DNA of 64,000 nucleotides. It comes from Arachis hypogaea (taxonomy: Eukaryota; Streptophyta; Magnoliopsida; Fabales; Fabaceae). The stretch is taken from the NCBI RefSeq assembly GCF_003086295.3, contig NC_092052.1:26387427-26451426 (forward strand). Reading direction: 5' to 3'. The notes beneath the pieces are model-generated. The model was not told the origin of the DNA, ran no database searches, and was given only the letters and a program-made list of their open reading frames with translations. The first letter of the stretch is position 1; the number at the start of each line of letters is the position of its first letter. Shown one piece after another: positions 45,456-57,382 of this stretch. Made by a program: the position numbers and the translations under genes.

Positions 45456-46201
45456 CATAGTTGTCGGAACCGAACCGGTAATCAAACCGGTCAGATTACT
45501 AGGTTACTGGGTTATTAGTTCAACCGGTGGGTCACTGGTTGAACCGGTTAATCCGGTCATAATAAAATAAAAATATAAAATTATAAAAATAAAATTGAAA
45601 TTAAAAGTTAAAATGCATATTTTTAAAAATATATTAATAATAATCAAATATTAATTTTTAGATATAATTTATGATGTAAAAAGAAATAAAAAATTAGTCA
45701 CTAATACAAAATATTTTCTCAATTTAAATAAACAAAAGAAAAAATAAAAGATAACACAATCAATATCAATATATCAATTTATTTATATATCATGTGTTGT
45801 TACTTGTTTGGTATCCATATCAATCCATCCTTAAAAAGATAAAAAAATAAAAATCCGTTCATAGAATATTATATATTTAAATTTTGGCAGATATATTAAC
45901 AGAAAACCAAATGGCTTAGTGGCATAGGGGAGATGTTCCGCGTTCGAACTTGACCGAGTTCGTTTTTGGGCTTGTGGCTTTTGCAGGAGCTTCTTCCATG
46001 GTTCGGCAGCGTGCAGTGTATTGTGGACCTGCGCGAGTTGATTCGGTTTGAAACGCGAACTTGCCGGTTTTCAACGGGTTTGACCACCGTTGACCGGTTC
46101 AATTGGAATTTCGGTCTAATTTACCAACCGAACCGGCCAGACCACCAGTTTTCTGATTATTCGGTCGAACCGGCCTGTCCGGTTCGGTTCTGATAACAAT
46201 G
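45456..46201. mobile_element. hAT-like non-autonomous element with Pol III-like boxes
   Basis: Ends CATAGTTGTCGGAACCGAAC and, inverted, CATTGTTATCAGAACCGAAC; the inverted repeats match at about 20 of 23 positions. A perfect 8-bp TSD, TCCTAAAG, lies at 45,448-45,455 and 46,202-46,209, fitting hAT. Inside is TGGCTTAGTGG (45,912-45,922), matching the A-box consensus, and GTTCGAACT (45,942-45,950), close to a B box. No transposase. Confidence 0.8.
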
Positions 46202-46234
46202 TCCTAAAGTCAAGAATAGCCGGCCTTCGTTTTA

Positions 46235-46408
46235 TGGGAATGGATCCTCTCAATTTTTTTTAACAATTGAGAGAGTAAAATGTAATCTCTCACCATTAAT
46301 TTTGTAAGTGGGATCAATAATAAATATGAGAGAGAGAATAATGAAGGGCTAGAGATCACACTTTACACCCTCAATTTTTTTTAACAATGGAGAGGATCCA
46401 TTCCCTCA
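46235..46408. mobile_element. Small MITE with inverted ends
   Basis: Ends GGGAATGGATCCTCTC and its inverse GAGAGGATCCATTCCC near 46,236 and 46,405; flanking TTTTA repeats suggest the TSD. Superfamily uncertain. Confidence 0.65.
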
Positions 46409-47008
46409 TTTTATTTGGCTCCAAACATTCACAACAACAAATGGATGCTTACCTTATTATGTAAAAGATAAAGGCCTTTTTTAATGGATTCAGTGACCCT
46501 CATTGAATCCATTACCATTTTTCTCTTCTAAGCTAAACTTTCTAAAGTCAAATAAAAATAAGGTAGAAGAATGAATTTCCTCTTCCATTCCATTCTATTT
46601 TTAAATAGAAGAATCAAGTAATTGAACAAACACTCAAAATCTAAATACAGAAAAACTAGAGAATTTAAAAACATAAATATTAAGTAGAAAATCCAAACTC
46701 AACAATTACACCATCAATAATACCAATTTAAAATACAGCAAACAGAAAAAAAAAAGAAAAATAGCTACTCAAGAATCAAATTTTAATAACTCAGAATTAG
46801 TAAAATTAACAAAACAAATTAACATAAATTTTGACTGTTCTTACATATAATTATAAACATTATTCAGTTATTCCAGGTCCCAAAATCATTAACAAACAGA
46901 AAATCAAAATCATAAAAATTAACAAAAAAAAATTTGACCAAGAGGAGATTACCGGTAATGACGGAGGAACCAAACTGGCGGTGACAGAGGAACAAAACAG
47001 GCGGCAAG
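46409..47008. other. Intergenic stretch
   Basis: AT-rich, no convincing coding or RNA gene seen. Confidence 0.4.
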
Positions 47009-47188
47009 TGTAAGATCCCACATCGATTGGGGAGGGGAACGAAGCATGCCTTATAAGGGTGTGGATACCTCTCCCTAGTATGACGCGTTTTGACGAGTGA
47101 GTGTGGGGGGCTTCGGCTATCATCCCTATTGTCAAAGACAAAACTGTGAGGCCTTGTGTGCCAAAACGAACAATATCGTGCTAGCGGG
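47009..47188 (+). repeat. Truncated TRIM LTR
   Basis: Begins TGTAAGATCCCACATCGATT and matches the TRIM LTRs at 23,389 and 23,654 for about 180 bp; truncated after GCTAGCGGG, before the terminal GTTACA. Confidence 0.82.
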
Positions 47189-47189
47189 A

Positions 47190-47600
47190 TCCCGCTAGGG
47201 AGACAATGGACTATTGAGTTACAAAATGAACATTTCCCATACTATCTAGAATAACCATCTGAGTACTAGCAATAATAAACATCTTCCCAAAAGCTTAAAC
47301 TGATTTTGGGGGATCGAACTCTTGACCTTTCGGATCTAGCGCTCTAATACCATGTCATGATACCACTCATCCCAAAAGCTTTAGCTGATGGGAAAAGGTA
47401 ACACTAATGATTATATCTCTAATACTCCTTAAACCTCCATTGTACACATTGTATAAATATTTCATTGGCTTTTCATACTTTCCCTTATGTAGATTCAGTT
47501 GAGGCAATGAAACAAATATACTTACATAGAGATCGGAAGGAAATCTTCGATAGGCCATAATATTATTCGAGCTGCAAAAAATATTCATCCTGGTAAAAAT
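47190..47600 (-). mobile_element. Inverse copy of the Met-type primer-site fragment
   Basis: Reverse complement matches 32,690-33,060, including TGGTATTAGAGCGCTAG (primer-site complement at about 47,342-47,352). It directly abuts the truncated TRIM LTR. Confidence 0.5.
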
Positions 47601-48264
47601 ATCTGTTTGATAGTAACTTATTTTATATTTTCATTTTCTTTTTTTGATAAATAATAGTATGGTTATGGATTTATAACTTATACATGAATGGTGAGAATTG
47701 TTCAGTAATTTTGCTCCATGTTTACAAAAAATGGCAATTTATATTCTTAGTCAAGCATTTGCTTTCTCAAAATGTGAAAGAAATTAGAGTCTTTTTATCT
47801 TTATATGAAAAGAAGAAATAGATTGGAGTATGAAAGGCTAAATGATATTGTGTATGTTACATATAATTTGCTCTTAAATATGGATAATACATGTTTCATG
47901 TTTTTATTTCATATCATTGGATTTTGTGTATTTAATATATTATATTGTTTTTATATATATTGTATTTAATTTATTAGAAAATAAAAACAAAAAAAGAAGC
48001 AAAAAATACAATATAATCCAATTGATTATGAAAATATCAATTTACTTAATTTTTGGATGATGAAAAAGTTATTGAAAAAGAGCCTCATATTCCTATTAAC
48101 ATGGAAGTCTTACTAGTGAGTATTATAGTTTATTTTCTAATCATTTATTAAAATAATTTTAATTTTTAACTTATTGATAATGTGTTATATATTTTATTAG
48201 ATGATTGATGCTCATTTTCATCAAAGTAATGATGGTGGCGGTGATAATAGCACGCTTTATGCTG
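47601..48264. other. AT-rich intergenic stretch
   Basis: Nothing recognisable on either strand. Confidence 0.4.
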
Positions 48265-51036
48265 TGTAACACCCTCACTATCAGAATGTCACGCTTCTGG
48301 GTGTGCCACTCTGATAGCAAAAGGTATTACGATGACTTCGTGTACTTAATAATAAAATATGAGCCTTTGACTCGAAACTGTATTGCTATTTTATTTGAAA
48401 AAAACCAAAAAATACTTTTCCGATAAAATAAACAAGTATATATATAAACAAAACTTCTTACTCAAGTAACTTTATACATACAAATCATACAACTCTTATC
48501 CCTCTTATAAAAATTATAATATTAATGGCGAGGGAAGAATAATAATAACTAAACTAATACATCCATATCGCATTAGTTAAACTTAAAAAACTCTTCATAA
48601 GCATCTTCGTTCGTTTCCTGAAAAGAAAGTCTGTAGGGGAGTGAGAACATCGTCCTCGAAATGATTCTCAAAAAAAAGATATTGTAATTAAAACTATTTT
48701 TAAAAAAATAGTGATTATTAACTTATTATTCAAATCTAAAATTTGTATTTCTCTTACAAAAATTTCACGTAAAATAACATTTTAATCAAAACTTATCTCT
48801 AATCCAGTCAATCATGGCCTCCGGCCCAAGCATAACTAAATCTTGGCCTCTGGACCAAATCAAAACAATTCACCATCGAAACTCAAGTTCAACATAATCA
48901 ATCACAAACACAATCAAATTCAAAGCAAACACATATATAGAACAATTACCAGATAAACAGAATTCATCAAACAAGCAAACTAAAACACTTAAGCACACCC
49001 AAACAAAGCACACAAATGCAACATGATGCATGTCTATCCCTAACGCAGGTAATGAGCTCATTTGTCGGTTTTGACCCACACCCGACGCAATCTGACTCGC
49101 AAGTCAGATAAGGCATTCCAGCGGCATAACCTCTGCAAGGTCCCAAACCTTTGCAGGCGCTGATTCTCCAGTTGAAGCATGTGCCCCTTTCTCCTGGAAG
49201 CCATTCCATATACACGGGCATTCCCGCACAATCATTCACACATAAAGCCTACGGCTTAACATTTTCACATCAGCACCTTAACCACTTACTTTCCGTCACC
49301 CTTTCGTGACCTTTTAATCATTTCATAAATCACACATGCCGTGTTCTCTTTTCTGTTTCTTTCTTCTTCTTAACAAACCAAACTCAAATCATTTTTATTT
49401 AAAACCAACACCAACTTCAAAAACATTTTAGATTTAAACCTCTTTCAAAAGACTAAAAAGAATCATTTATTAAGTAAATCTCACGGCAAAGTCTCGAGCC
49501 TTTAGGGAGGACGACAATCAAACTCGTTCTTTAAAATTAATAAACTCCTTGAATCATAATTCCTTAAAAGTAGTTCTTTAATCAAACTCAAAACATAAAG
49601 TCTTCTTTAATGAGTAAAAATTCAATACATAATCTTTTCTTAACAAATCACATTCAAAACATAAAGTTTTTCCTTAATAAATCAAACCCAAACATAAATC
49701 TTTTATTAATAAATCAAAAATCAAACAATACGATTTCTCAAGTCCAACCTTTTTCTAAATAAACAAAGTGCTTAAGTTTCATAATAAAATTTCGACAGCA
49801 TTTTCCCTAAAACTCAGATTTTGTCACCCGTTTCGGGTCCCAACCGAACCATTCTCAACCTCTTTTCAACCATTTCCAATAACTCAGACCAGTTCCAATA
49901 TCAGAAATCATTTTCGATAAATCAATAAAACTCATTCCCAATATCTCAGATAGTTTCAAATGCGGATTCATTCTCAATATCAAATTAACCTCAAACCAAG
50001 AAAATCATTTTACATAGTATTTAATCAAATCGACTTTCCAACTTAATAATCAAAAACAGTCACAATTCAATCATCATCATAATAACCTTAAATCAAGTAC
50101 AAAAGTTAACTAAACATTTTTCAATCAATCAATAAACCATTCAAACTAGCATTTATATTTATTCTGGGTAACTCAATTCAATTCATAAAACTTGCAAAAT
50201 CATAAAAATATATTTTCACTATTAATATCAACTTAAAGCAATTCTTAATAGTGAATTAAGTTTAAGAAGTCACCCCTACCTCGTTCACGACTTAACTACG
50301 TGACAAATTTCATTTCCTCTCGGCCTATACCCTCAGCATCACAACCACAGCCCATTCCACCCTCGCAGCAACGGCGGCAACCCCAAACGCGACATGCAAC
50401 AACCAGGAAACAATCCTTCATTACTAAAACCTTAGAATCTCTAACCAAACACAACAAAATACTGGTTTTCAAAGGTTTCAAAACATAAAGGCTTATCGTA
50501 ACAAAGGTGTAATGACTAAACCAAACTGCAGAAGCTTCGGTGGTGGTTTCGTCGGCCACAGAACCGTTTCCAGTGGCCAGAATCTCGGTGACACAGCTTT
50601 CTCCTCCTCCAGCAGTAACTCCCAAAACAGTAATCTCCAAAATCCAACCACTGAACCAACCTGACCAAAACCTAAACCTTGATTTTGGAAAACCTCAATC
50701 TATGAACCTTCATCTTCAAACCCAAACGACACCATGAAACTCGCTGGTGACCGTAACAACGGCAGAGACGAAGCACGGCAACGAACTCAGAGACGGCGGT
50801 GCAACGAAACTGAAGGTGCAAGGCGTGATGGCGACCATAGGATTCCTTTCGGAGAGCATAAATGACAGCAACGGTGGCCTCTCTCCCTCTCAGCGCTGCT
50901 CTCTGCCTCGGGTCTTGGTAGGCACGACGATGATGATGACTAGGAAGTGGCTTGGATGGTGCTACAGCCGTTGTCGACCTCCGGCGTCAACAACAGTGAT
51001 ATCTCTCAGTATCGTCACATTCTGTTAGGCGATGAC
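48265..51036 (+). mobile_element. LTR-like repeat, family B
   Basis: Starts TGTAACACCCTCACTATC and matches, inverted, 23,850-24,970. The right part (50,300-51,030) is GC-richer and has Ser/Pro/Thr-coding-like composition, but no frame is long or recognisable. It is cut at 51,037 by a non-autonomous element. No gag or pol. Confidence 0.5.
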
Positions 51037-52589
51037 TGATAAACCACAATTTTATGATTTATCTTGTATTGAATTTGGTGATTTTATCAACTTTTCCTAC
51101 ACTTATTCATTAAAATAGCATGGTTTTGTGGATTTCTCCTAATTGTGCTTAAGAGTGAAAACATGCTTTTTAGGGCCCAAAAATTGATAAATTTAATTCA
51201 CTTTAATTCCATTCGATACCTTAATATGTTTGTTAAGTGATTTTAGGTTTAGAAGGAAAAGATTGGATTGAAGAAATGAAGAAAAAGTATGTAAAAATGG
51301 AGAACTCATGAAGAAATGAAGGAATTGCTAAGTTGTAATTCCTGACCTCTTCATACTTAATCGATCATAACTTGAGCTACAAAGGTCCAAATGAGGCGGT
51401 TCTAGTTGCGTTGTAAAAATTTCCGGGGCTTCAAAATAAAATGCAATTTGCCATAGTTGCCAGGATGTTTGGTGACGCGTACGCGTTGTTCCACGCGCAC
51501 GCGTTGCATGATCAGCGTGGGCCATTTTAAGCAAATCATGGCCAACGATTTCTAGCTCATTTTGGGCCAAATCCAACTCATTTCTGATGCTATTGAACCC
51601 AAGGATTGAAGGGGGATGAACCAAGTAGTGTTAGTTTTAGTTTTGATCATGTTTTAGGTTAGGTTTCTAGAGAGAGAGGCTATCTCCTCTCTCTAGATTT
51701 TAGGGTTCTCATCTCCATTTCTTCTTAGATCTAGATTTCAATCTTCCTTCAATTTAGTTTTCCTTTACATCTTTTATTGTTCTAACACTTTAGTTCATTC
51801 TACTTCTCTTGTTAATTTTTTTTATTTTGTCAATTTTAGTTTATGAACTCTTTTGTTGATTTCCATTTCCTTTTAATGCAATTTATGATTTCTATGCCTT
51901 TTTATAATTGCTTTAGTTTCCTATTGTTGATCTCTTGCCTTTGTAGTTATAGCTTCCTTTAATTCTTGTAATTTATGATGTTTACCTTTAATGCCCTCTA
52001 TGTGTTTGATGAAATGTCTCTTTTAGTTATGAGTTAGATTTTTCTCCTCTTGGCTTGAGTTGAGTAATTGGAGACACTTGAGTTATCAAACTCTCTTGTT
52101 GATTGATAATTGGAAGTTGCAAGTTGATTTGAATGCCACTAAAGCTAGTCTTTCCTTAGGATTTGACTAGGACTTGTGGACTCAAGTTGATTATATCCAC
52201 TTGACTTTCCTTCATAGTTAGAGGTTAACTAAGTGGGAGCAATGGACAATTCTTGTCACAATTGATGATGATGATGAGGATAGGACTTCTAGTTTTCATC
52301 CCTTGCCAAGAGCTTTCTTAGTTATTAGCTTATTTCTCTTGTTATTTACATTCCTTGTCTCTTATTACAAAAAACCCCAAAACATTCCTTCGTAGCCAAT
52401 AACAAAGCACTTCATTGTAATTCCTAGGGAGAACGACCCGGGATTAATACTCTCGATTATTTTATTGGGGTTGAACTAGTGACAATCATATTAAATTTCG
52501 ATGTGAGGATTCATTGTTGGTTTAGAACTATACTTGCAACGTAACAATTATTTTTGTGAAATTCTTTACCGACATAAAATCACCTATCA
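51037..52589 (+). repeat. 5' LTR of the first non-autonomous element
   Basis: 1,553 bp. It starts with the same near-palindromic TGATAAACCA...TGATTTAT as the Athila-like LTR, contains a short CGCG tract (51,474-51,512), and ends before the primer site. Its 3' part shares 'ttggaacatctgat'-type and 'actatacttgcaacgtaac' segments with the Athila-like LTR. Confidence 0.82.
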
Positions 52590-52594
52590 AATTT

Positions 52595-52612
52595 TGGCGC
52601 CGTTACCGGGGA
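52595..52612 (+). other. Primer-binding site, tRNA-Asp type
   Basis: TGGCGCCGTTACCGGGGA, one base different from the site at 7,026. Confidence 0.85.
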
Positions 52613-52761
52613 ATTGCAATGGTGTTATGTTATTGGCTATTGTGAATATGTTAATATTGTGAGTATCTTACTTTTTGGTTATTTCTAAGTCTTGCTAGTA
52701 ATTAGGAGTTTACTTTTTCTTTGCCTTTTTGAGATTTTTGTTTTGATTTCCTCTTTTCCAT

Positions 52762-54399
52762 ATGAATTCTCATCCTTGTGGTTTTGGATATGATTGTGAT
52801 TATGTTGTAGGTAATGGAGACTTTAATGATGGCTCACATTATGGAAGGGATGAATTCTTGAGAAGGGAGCCACATCCATATGAGCAATCATCATGGCAAC
52901 CTCCTCAACCAAGCTACTATGATTGCAACCCCTCCTATGATGCATATCATTCCAATGGATATGATGGTTCTTATCATGATTATGCCACTCAACCACCATC
53001 ATTTCATGTAGCATACTCTCAACATAGTCCCTAAACATTACCATTCCAACCACCATATTCTCAATCCACATCCTATTTCCATCAATCACCTCCACACAAT
53101 CATAATCCATATCCTCCATATGCACACACTTATAACCATTATGAACAAGCACCCATAGAACCACCACCACTTCAACATCACTACCCTCACAAGTCTTCTT
53201 TTTTCTCCAACCAAGCCTCTATGGATGATACACTTGGTATCATTTCTCAAGAGCAAGAAGAGCTCCAAACCACACTCACTAGTTTTACCTCCGCCCTCCA
53301 AGAGCTTATATCCCGCATACCTCTATCTTCTACCAACAACCAAAATACCTTCCAACCTCCAAGCTTTGATGAACCTCCTTTCCAACCACATGATGAATTC
53401 TCCTTTCCATCACAACCTTCCATGGAAGAATATCCATGTCCATCAATCCAAGAGCAATATGATCCTACTTATATTAGTGAAGTAGAACAAGAATCAAAGG
53501 ATCTTCTTACAGAAGTGATGTATCAGCTTCAAGCAACCGTCCATCAAAAGTTGGACTCATGGGATTTATACCACAAGCAAAATATGACTACGGATGATTG
53601 TGGAGAAGCAACCGAAGATAGGAGTATGAGGGAGATTTTAGAGTCTCAACTTGAGAACAAGGAAATGGAGTGTGTTTTGCAACAAGTGGAAGGGATGGAG
53701 ATTGTTGAGGAAGAAGAAGTGGAAGAAGACCTAGGGGAGGTTGAACAAGAAAGAAGCTCCATCATTGAAGACAACTCTATACCAAATGACAATGATGATC
53801 TTGTTGACGCTTCTTCCATTGAATGTGAAACCGATGTTGAGGAGGAATGTGCACATTCTCCAATACACATTTTGATTAATGAGAAAGATGTAGTAGAAGT
53901 TAGCAAACAAGAGGAAATTGAAGAAGGTTGTCAAAAGATGGAAGTCATCAAGGAGGAGTCAAAGGAAGTGGAGCCTACATTGTCAAGACCATTAGATATC
54001 TTCCTTTCTAAGTCACCATCCAAATTACAAGTTGAATGGGTAATCATCTCATCTTTTAATTTTCTTGGCCCATATCAATATGCATTGTTAGAAACGGATG
54101 GTCAACCTAGAGCTATGTGTGGGTTAGAAAGTAGAAATGAGTTGGGTGTTGGTTGGCAACAAGAATCAAGGTGCATAGTGGAAGGAAGCTCAAATTTTAG
54201 GATTCATGGTTGGAGTGAAGTTCAATTCAAGGGATTTAGGATGAGGATTAGGAGTTCTAAGGAGAATTCAAGAAGTTTGTCAGCCAAGTCATCCAAATGG
54301 AAGCATGAAGATCAAGAAGAAAGGGGGTTGACAAACAAATTATGGGACCCCGGAATATACATAGACAATCATCAACTTTGGGCCTTGTCATTTGCTTAA
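52762..54399 (+). pseudogene. Unrecognised protein in gag position, one in-frame stop
   Basis: One frame of about 545 codons, interrupted by TAA at 53,032-53,034 (probably from CAA). The N-terminal third is Tyr/Pro/Gln/His/Ser-rich and low-complexity; the middle is acidic (runs of Glu, with DVEEECAHSPIHIL); the C-terminal part has LLETDGQPRAMCG and KLWDPG. The same architecture and motifs occur in 60,859-62,518. No gag, zinc knuckle, protease or RT motif is visible, and I do not recognise the family. It begins 150 nt after the primer site, where gag normally begins. Confidence 0.75.
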
Positions 54400-54520
54400 G
54401 CTTCCTTAAAGGCCTTGTGCGCCTAATTTGGGATCCCGGACGCTATTGGAAATGAAAGCATTGGTAGGGATTCAAGGAAGAGTTCAAGCATAAGCCACCA
54501 TATCAAGAACCTCACCAAAT

Positions 54521-54570
54521 GTCCAACTTAAGGACTTAAAATAAAACTGCTAGGTGAGAGATACCCCACC
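54521..54570 (+). other. Double hairpin after the novel ORF
   Basis: GTCC-AACTTAA-GGAC (54,521-54,535) and GGTGAG/CCCACC (54,553-54,570, one mismatch), followed by ATGG; counterpart of 12,652-12,702. Confidence 0.55.
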
Positions 54571-54887
54571 ATGGTAAACTCTTTCCATTCTCTTGTATAT
54601 ATAATCAATGAATGAATTGAGTTGCCATTGTTAGGTAGTTTTCTTATTTTCATACTTTAGCATATTTTGCTTTGATTGCTAGGTTGCTTTTTAGGCTCAT
54701 GCTTTGATTAGAATAGTTGTTGTTGAATTTCATTTTGCTTGAAGTGCAAGTTTTGTTTGTTTTGTCTTTGAAAATTTTTCAAAAACTAAAAGATTTTTGT
54801 TAAATTTGAATTTTGGTTGCTTTAGAGTGTTTATAGGTTAGGAGAGTGCCCTGTTTCTGTTTTCTATGTTTAAGAAAAAAAAAGGTC

Positions 54888-55141
54888 AATCCACGCGTAA
54901 GCGTGGGAGACGTGCACGCGTCGTATGCCATATGGGGACTCCTGGTACAAAAACCAGAGAGTTGTGCTGAAATTGTGCTGCCTTTGTGCGAATAGCACAA
55001 TCTGGACCCACGCTTAAGCGTGGGCGACGCCTACGCGTCCCCTACACTTTCTGCATTCCACGCGTACGCGTGGGCGCCACTTACGCGTTGCTTGTCCCTG
55101 CTGCACCCCACGCGTAAGCGTGGGTGACGCTTATGCGTCGC
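54888..55141 (+). repeat. CGCG tract with two alternating palindromes
   Basis: Units of CCACGCnTAnGCGTGG followed within 1-3 nt by GACG..ACGCGTC-like words recur at about 54,891, 55,008, 55,058 and 55,108. A GTGC/GCAC hairpin (TTGTGC-GAATA-GCACAA, 54,984-55,000) lies within. Confidence 0.8.
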
Positions 55142-55847
55142 CTTGCGCCCTATTTCTTCTTCTTTCTTCTTCTCTCTTTCTTCTTTCCTTTTTCTTTCTT
55201 TCTACCTTTCTTCTTCTCTCCTTCCTTTCTTACTTTCTTCTTTTTCCTCTCTTCAAAAAAAAAAAAATAATAATAATAAATAAATAAATAAATAAATAAA
55301 GAAAAAAATTCACTTTTTTTTCTCATCTTTCATTTTCTTTTACTTATTGCATTTGCATATTTTTATTCATTACATTTTAATTTTGTTTTTATAGCTTGTT
55401 CTTATTTTCTTCTCTAAGTTCTTATTTTAACATTGGTGTTAGATTTCTCTTACTCAATTGTTGAGATTTTCTTGGTTAATTTTGGTGCTTTTTGACTTGT
55501 TTGATATTGATGGGTGATGAAACCTTTGAATCAATGCCTAATCTTTGATGACTCTTGCATCCTTTGTGCATTGATATGAATTCATATTGTCTTTCATGAC
55601 CCACTCTTTCTTGTCTGAACTTGATGCTCAACATGCTCTTCATGTCATTTACTTGTTCTTTGATTTTACTTTTTCATCAAGTATGAGTTGATATGCCTTT
55701 GCCTATATTGTTTTCTCACTCACATGTTGTAGCCACCATGTAGTTGAGAACCCCATTCTTATTTGGCATTAGCCCCACCTATGTTCTATTTGCTTTGATA
55801 TCTTTGTTATAGGCTTAATTTTCTTTCTCTTTCTCTCATTCTAAACT

Positions 55848-56016
55848 GGCCACCGAGAGGGAAAGAAAAAGCTTCTAGATGGGGCAACAAACAAGTTCGT
55901 CCGCACAACCTTTTGAAGGAGCTCATCAGTTGTAGTAACCTATCCACCTTGCTCTTCTTTGCATACACCGAGGACGGTACAATCTTCAAGTGTGGGGAGG
56001 TTCGGTCGATGACCGA
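55848..56016 (+). other. Env-ORF vestige and hairpin / polypurine / hairpin block
   Basis: At about 55,848 the sequence GGCCACCGAGAGGGAAAGAA matches the start of the env-position ORF at 14,130 (with ATG changed), and only ~120 bp later the end of that ORF is reached (ACCG-AGGA-CGGT, 55,967-55,978). So the middle of the ORF is deleted. AAGTGTGGGGAGGT (55,988-56,001) and TCGGTC-GAT-GACCGA (56,002-56,016) follow. Confidence 0.65.
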
Positions 56017-57382
56017 TCTCCATGGGTAACAATTTCTTTTTTTCAACACCAATTTTTTATTTTCTTTGTTAGCTAGTTGTTGCATTGCATGATAGGTTGC
56101 ATGATAGTTAGAATTTGTACATATTTTACCACTCCTTTCTTATTAGGACTACTTGGTTATGGTGATGACTTCTTTCCCAAGAAAACTGTTTTAGGGCACC
56201 CTACCAATTGATTTGAGTAAAAAAATTTTAATTGAACTTGCTTGAATTATATATTGTGGAACATGTTTTTGAGCTAAGAACACACAACCTTGTGAGTTTT
56301 GAGCCTAATTGTGTGGTTACATCATATAACCACTTATTTTCCTTCTTGTGTGTATTATTCTCTTTCTATGATTGTAATCTTTGATTTGTTTGATTCTTTA
56401 TGTCCATTATTTTGTGTATACATGCATTTATATGATTGAGGCCATTGTTTCAATTAGCTCACTTACCCAAATAGCCTACCTTTTACTTTCCATTGTTAGC
56501 CAACTTTGAGCCTATGCTAAACCCATTTGTTATTAATTGTAGCACATTACAAGCCTTAAAGCGAAAAATAATAAATGTCCATTGTTTGGATCTTTAATTA
56601 GCTTAGGCTAGTGAGAGTGTTTATCATTTAATTGTGGGAGAGTTTGGGAACATTGGTTGGGATAAAAAGGTATTTTTATATTTTTTTCAAAATTTTGAGA
56701 ATTGGGTACATACTCATGTATTAATTGAATGTTTAAACCATATGCATTGATGCTTTTATATATATATATTTTAGTTTGAAAAAATGAAAATGAATAAAAA
56801 AATGAGAAAAAAAGATATATATATATATATATATAATAAAAAAATAAAAGAAACAAAAATATATAAAAAAAAATGCAATAAAAAAGGGGACAAAAATGCC
56901 CCAAAGCAAAGTAGTAATAACAATGCATATGGAATGTGAATTAAAAAGAATGCATGAGTATGTGAAAAAGTGGGAATCATGGGTAGCTAGATATTGTATT
57001 AGAGTTGTATAGGTTGTTATATGTGTTTAGTGAGAGCTTAGGTTAATCAAAGATTCAAATTTCAAACTCACTTGACCATATGCATCCCTACCTTTACCCT
57101 AGCCCCATTACAACCTATGAATAAGACCTCATGATGAATATATGCATGCATTGAATAACTGTTGATTGTTAGATGAAAAACAAATCATGGAAAGCATGAT
57201 TAGAAGAGAATTGAGTGAATCAACCCTATACACTTTAGCGACTAGAGCGGATACACTTCCGGTGAGGGTTCGATGCTCAATTCCTTGTTCCAGGCTTTTA
57301 TGAGCTTTCTTCTTGTAAGTCTACTTGTGCTTTATTTTGAGATTTGAATTGGTGGAATTCATGAATCATCATGCTATGTGAG
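56017..57382 (+). other. 3' non-coding region of the first non-autonomous element
   Basis: Homologous to 15,411-16,640 in words such as 'gagctaagaacacacaacc' and 'cctcatgatgaa'. A (TA)n run lies near 56,817-56,836. No gene. Confidence 0.65.

Larger units (their letters stand above)
51037..57382 (+). mobile_element. Non-autonomous Athila-type element encoding an unknown protein
   Basis: LTR 51,037-52,589 (TGATAAACCAC ... TATCA), tRNA-Asp-type primer site, a novel ORF in the gag position, the double hairpin, CGCG tract, env-ORF vestige with hairpin / polypurine / hairpin, and a 3' non-coding region homologous to that of the Athila-like element. RT, RNase H and integrase are absent. The 3' LTR is missing because the element is cut at 57,383 by an inverted fragment. 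Confidence 0.78.

Noticed and set aside
45912..45950. tRNA gene
   Set aside because: A and B boxes are present, but no cloverleaf or acceptor stem can be formed from the surrounding sequence.
54888..55141. CRISPR-like array of palindromic repeats
   Set aside because: Spacing is irregular, the units vary, the context is a plant retroelement and there are no cas genes.
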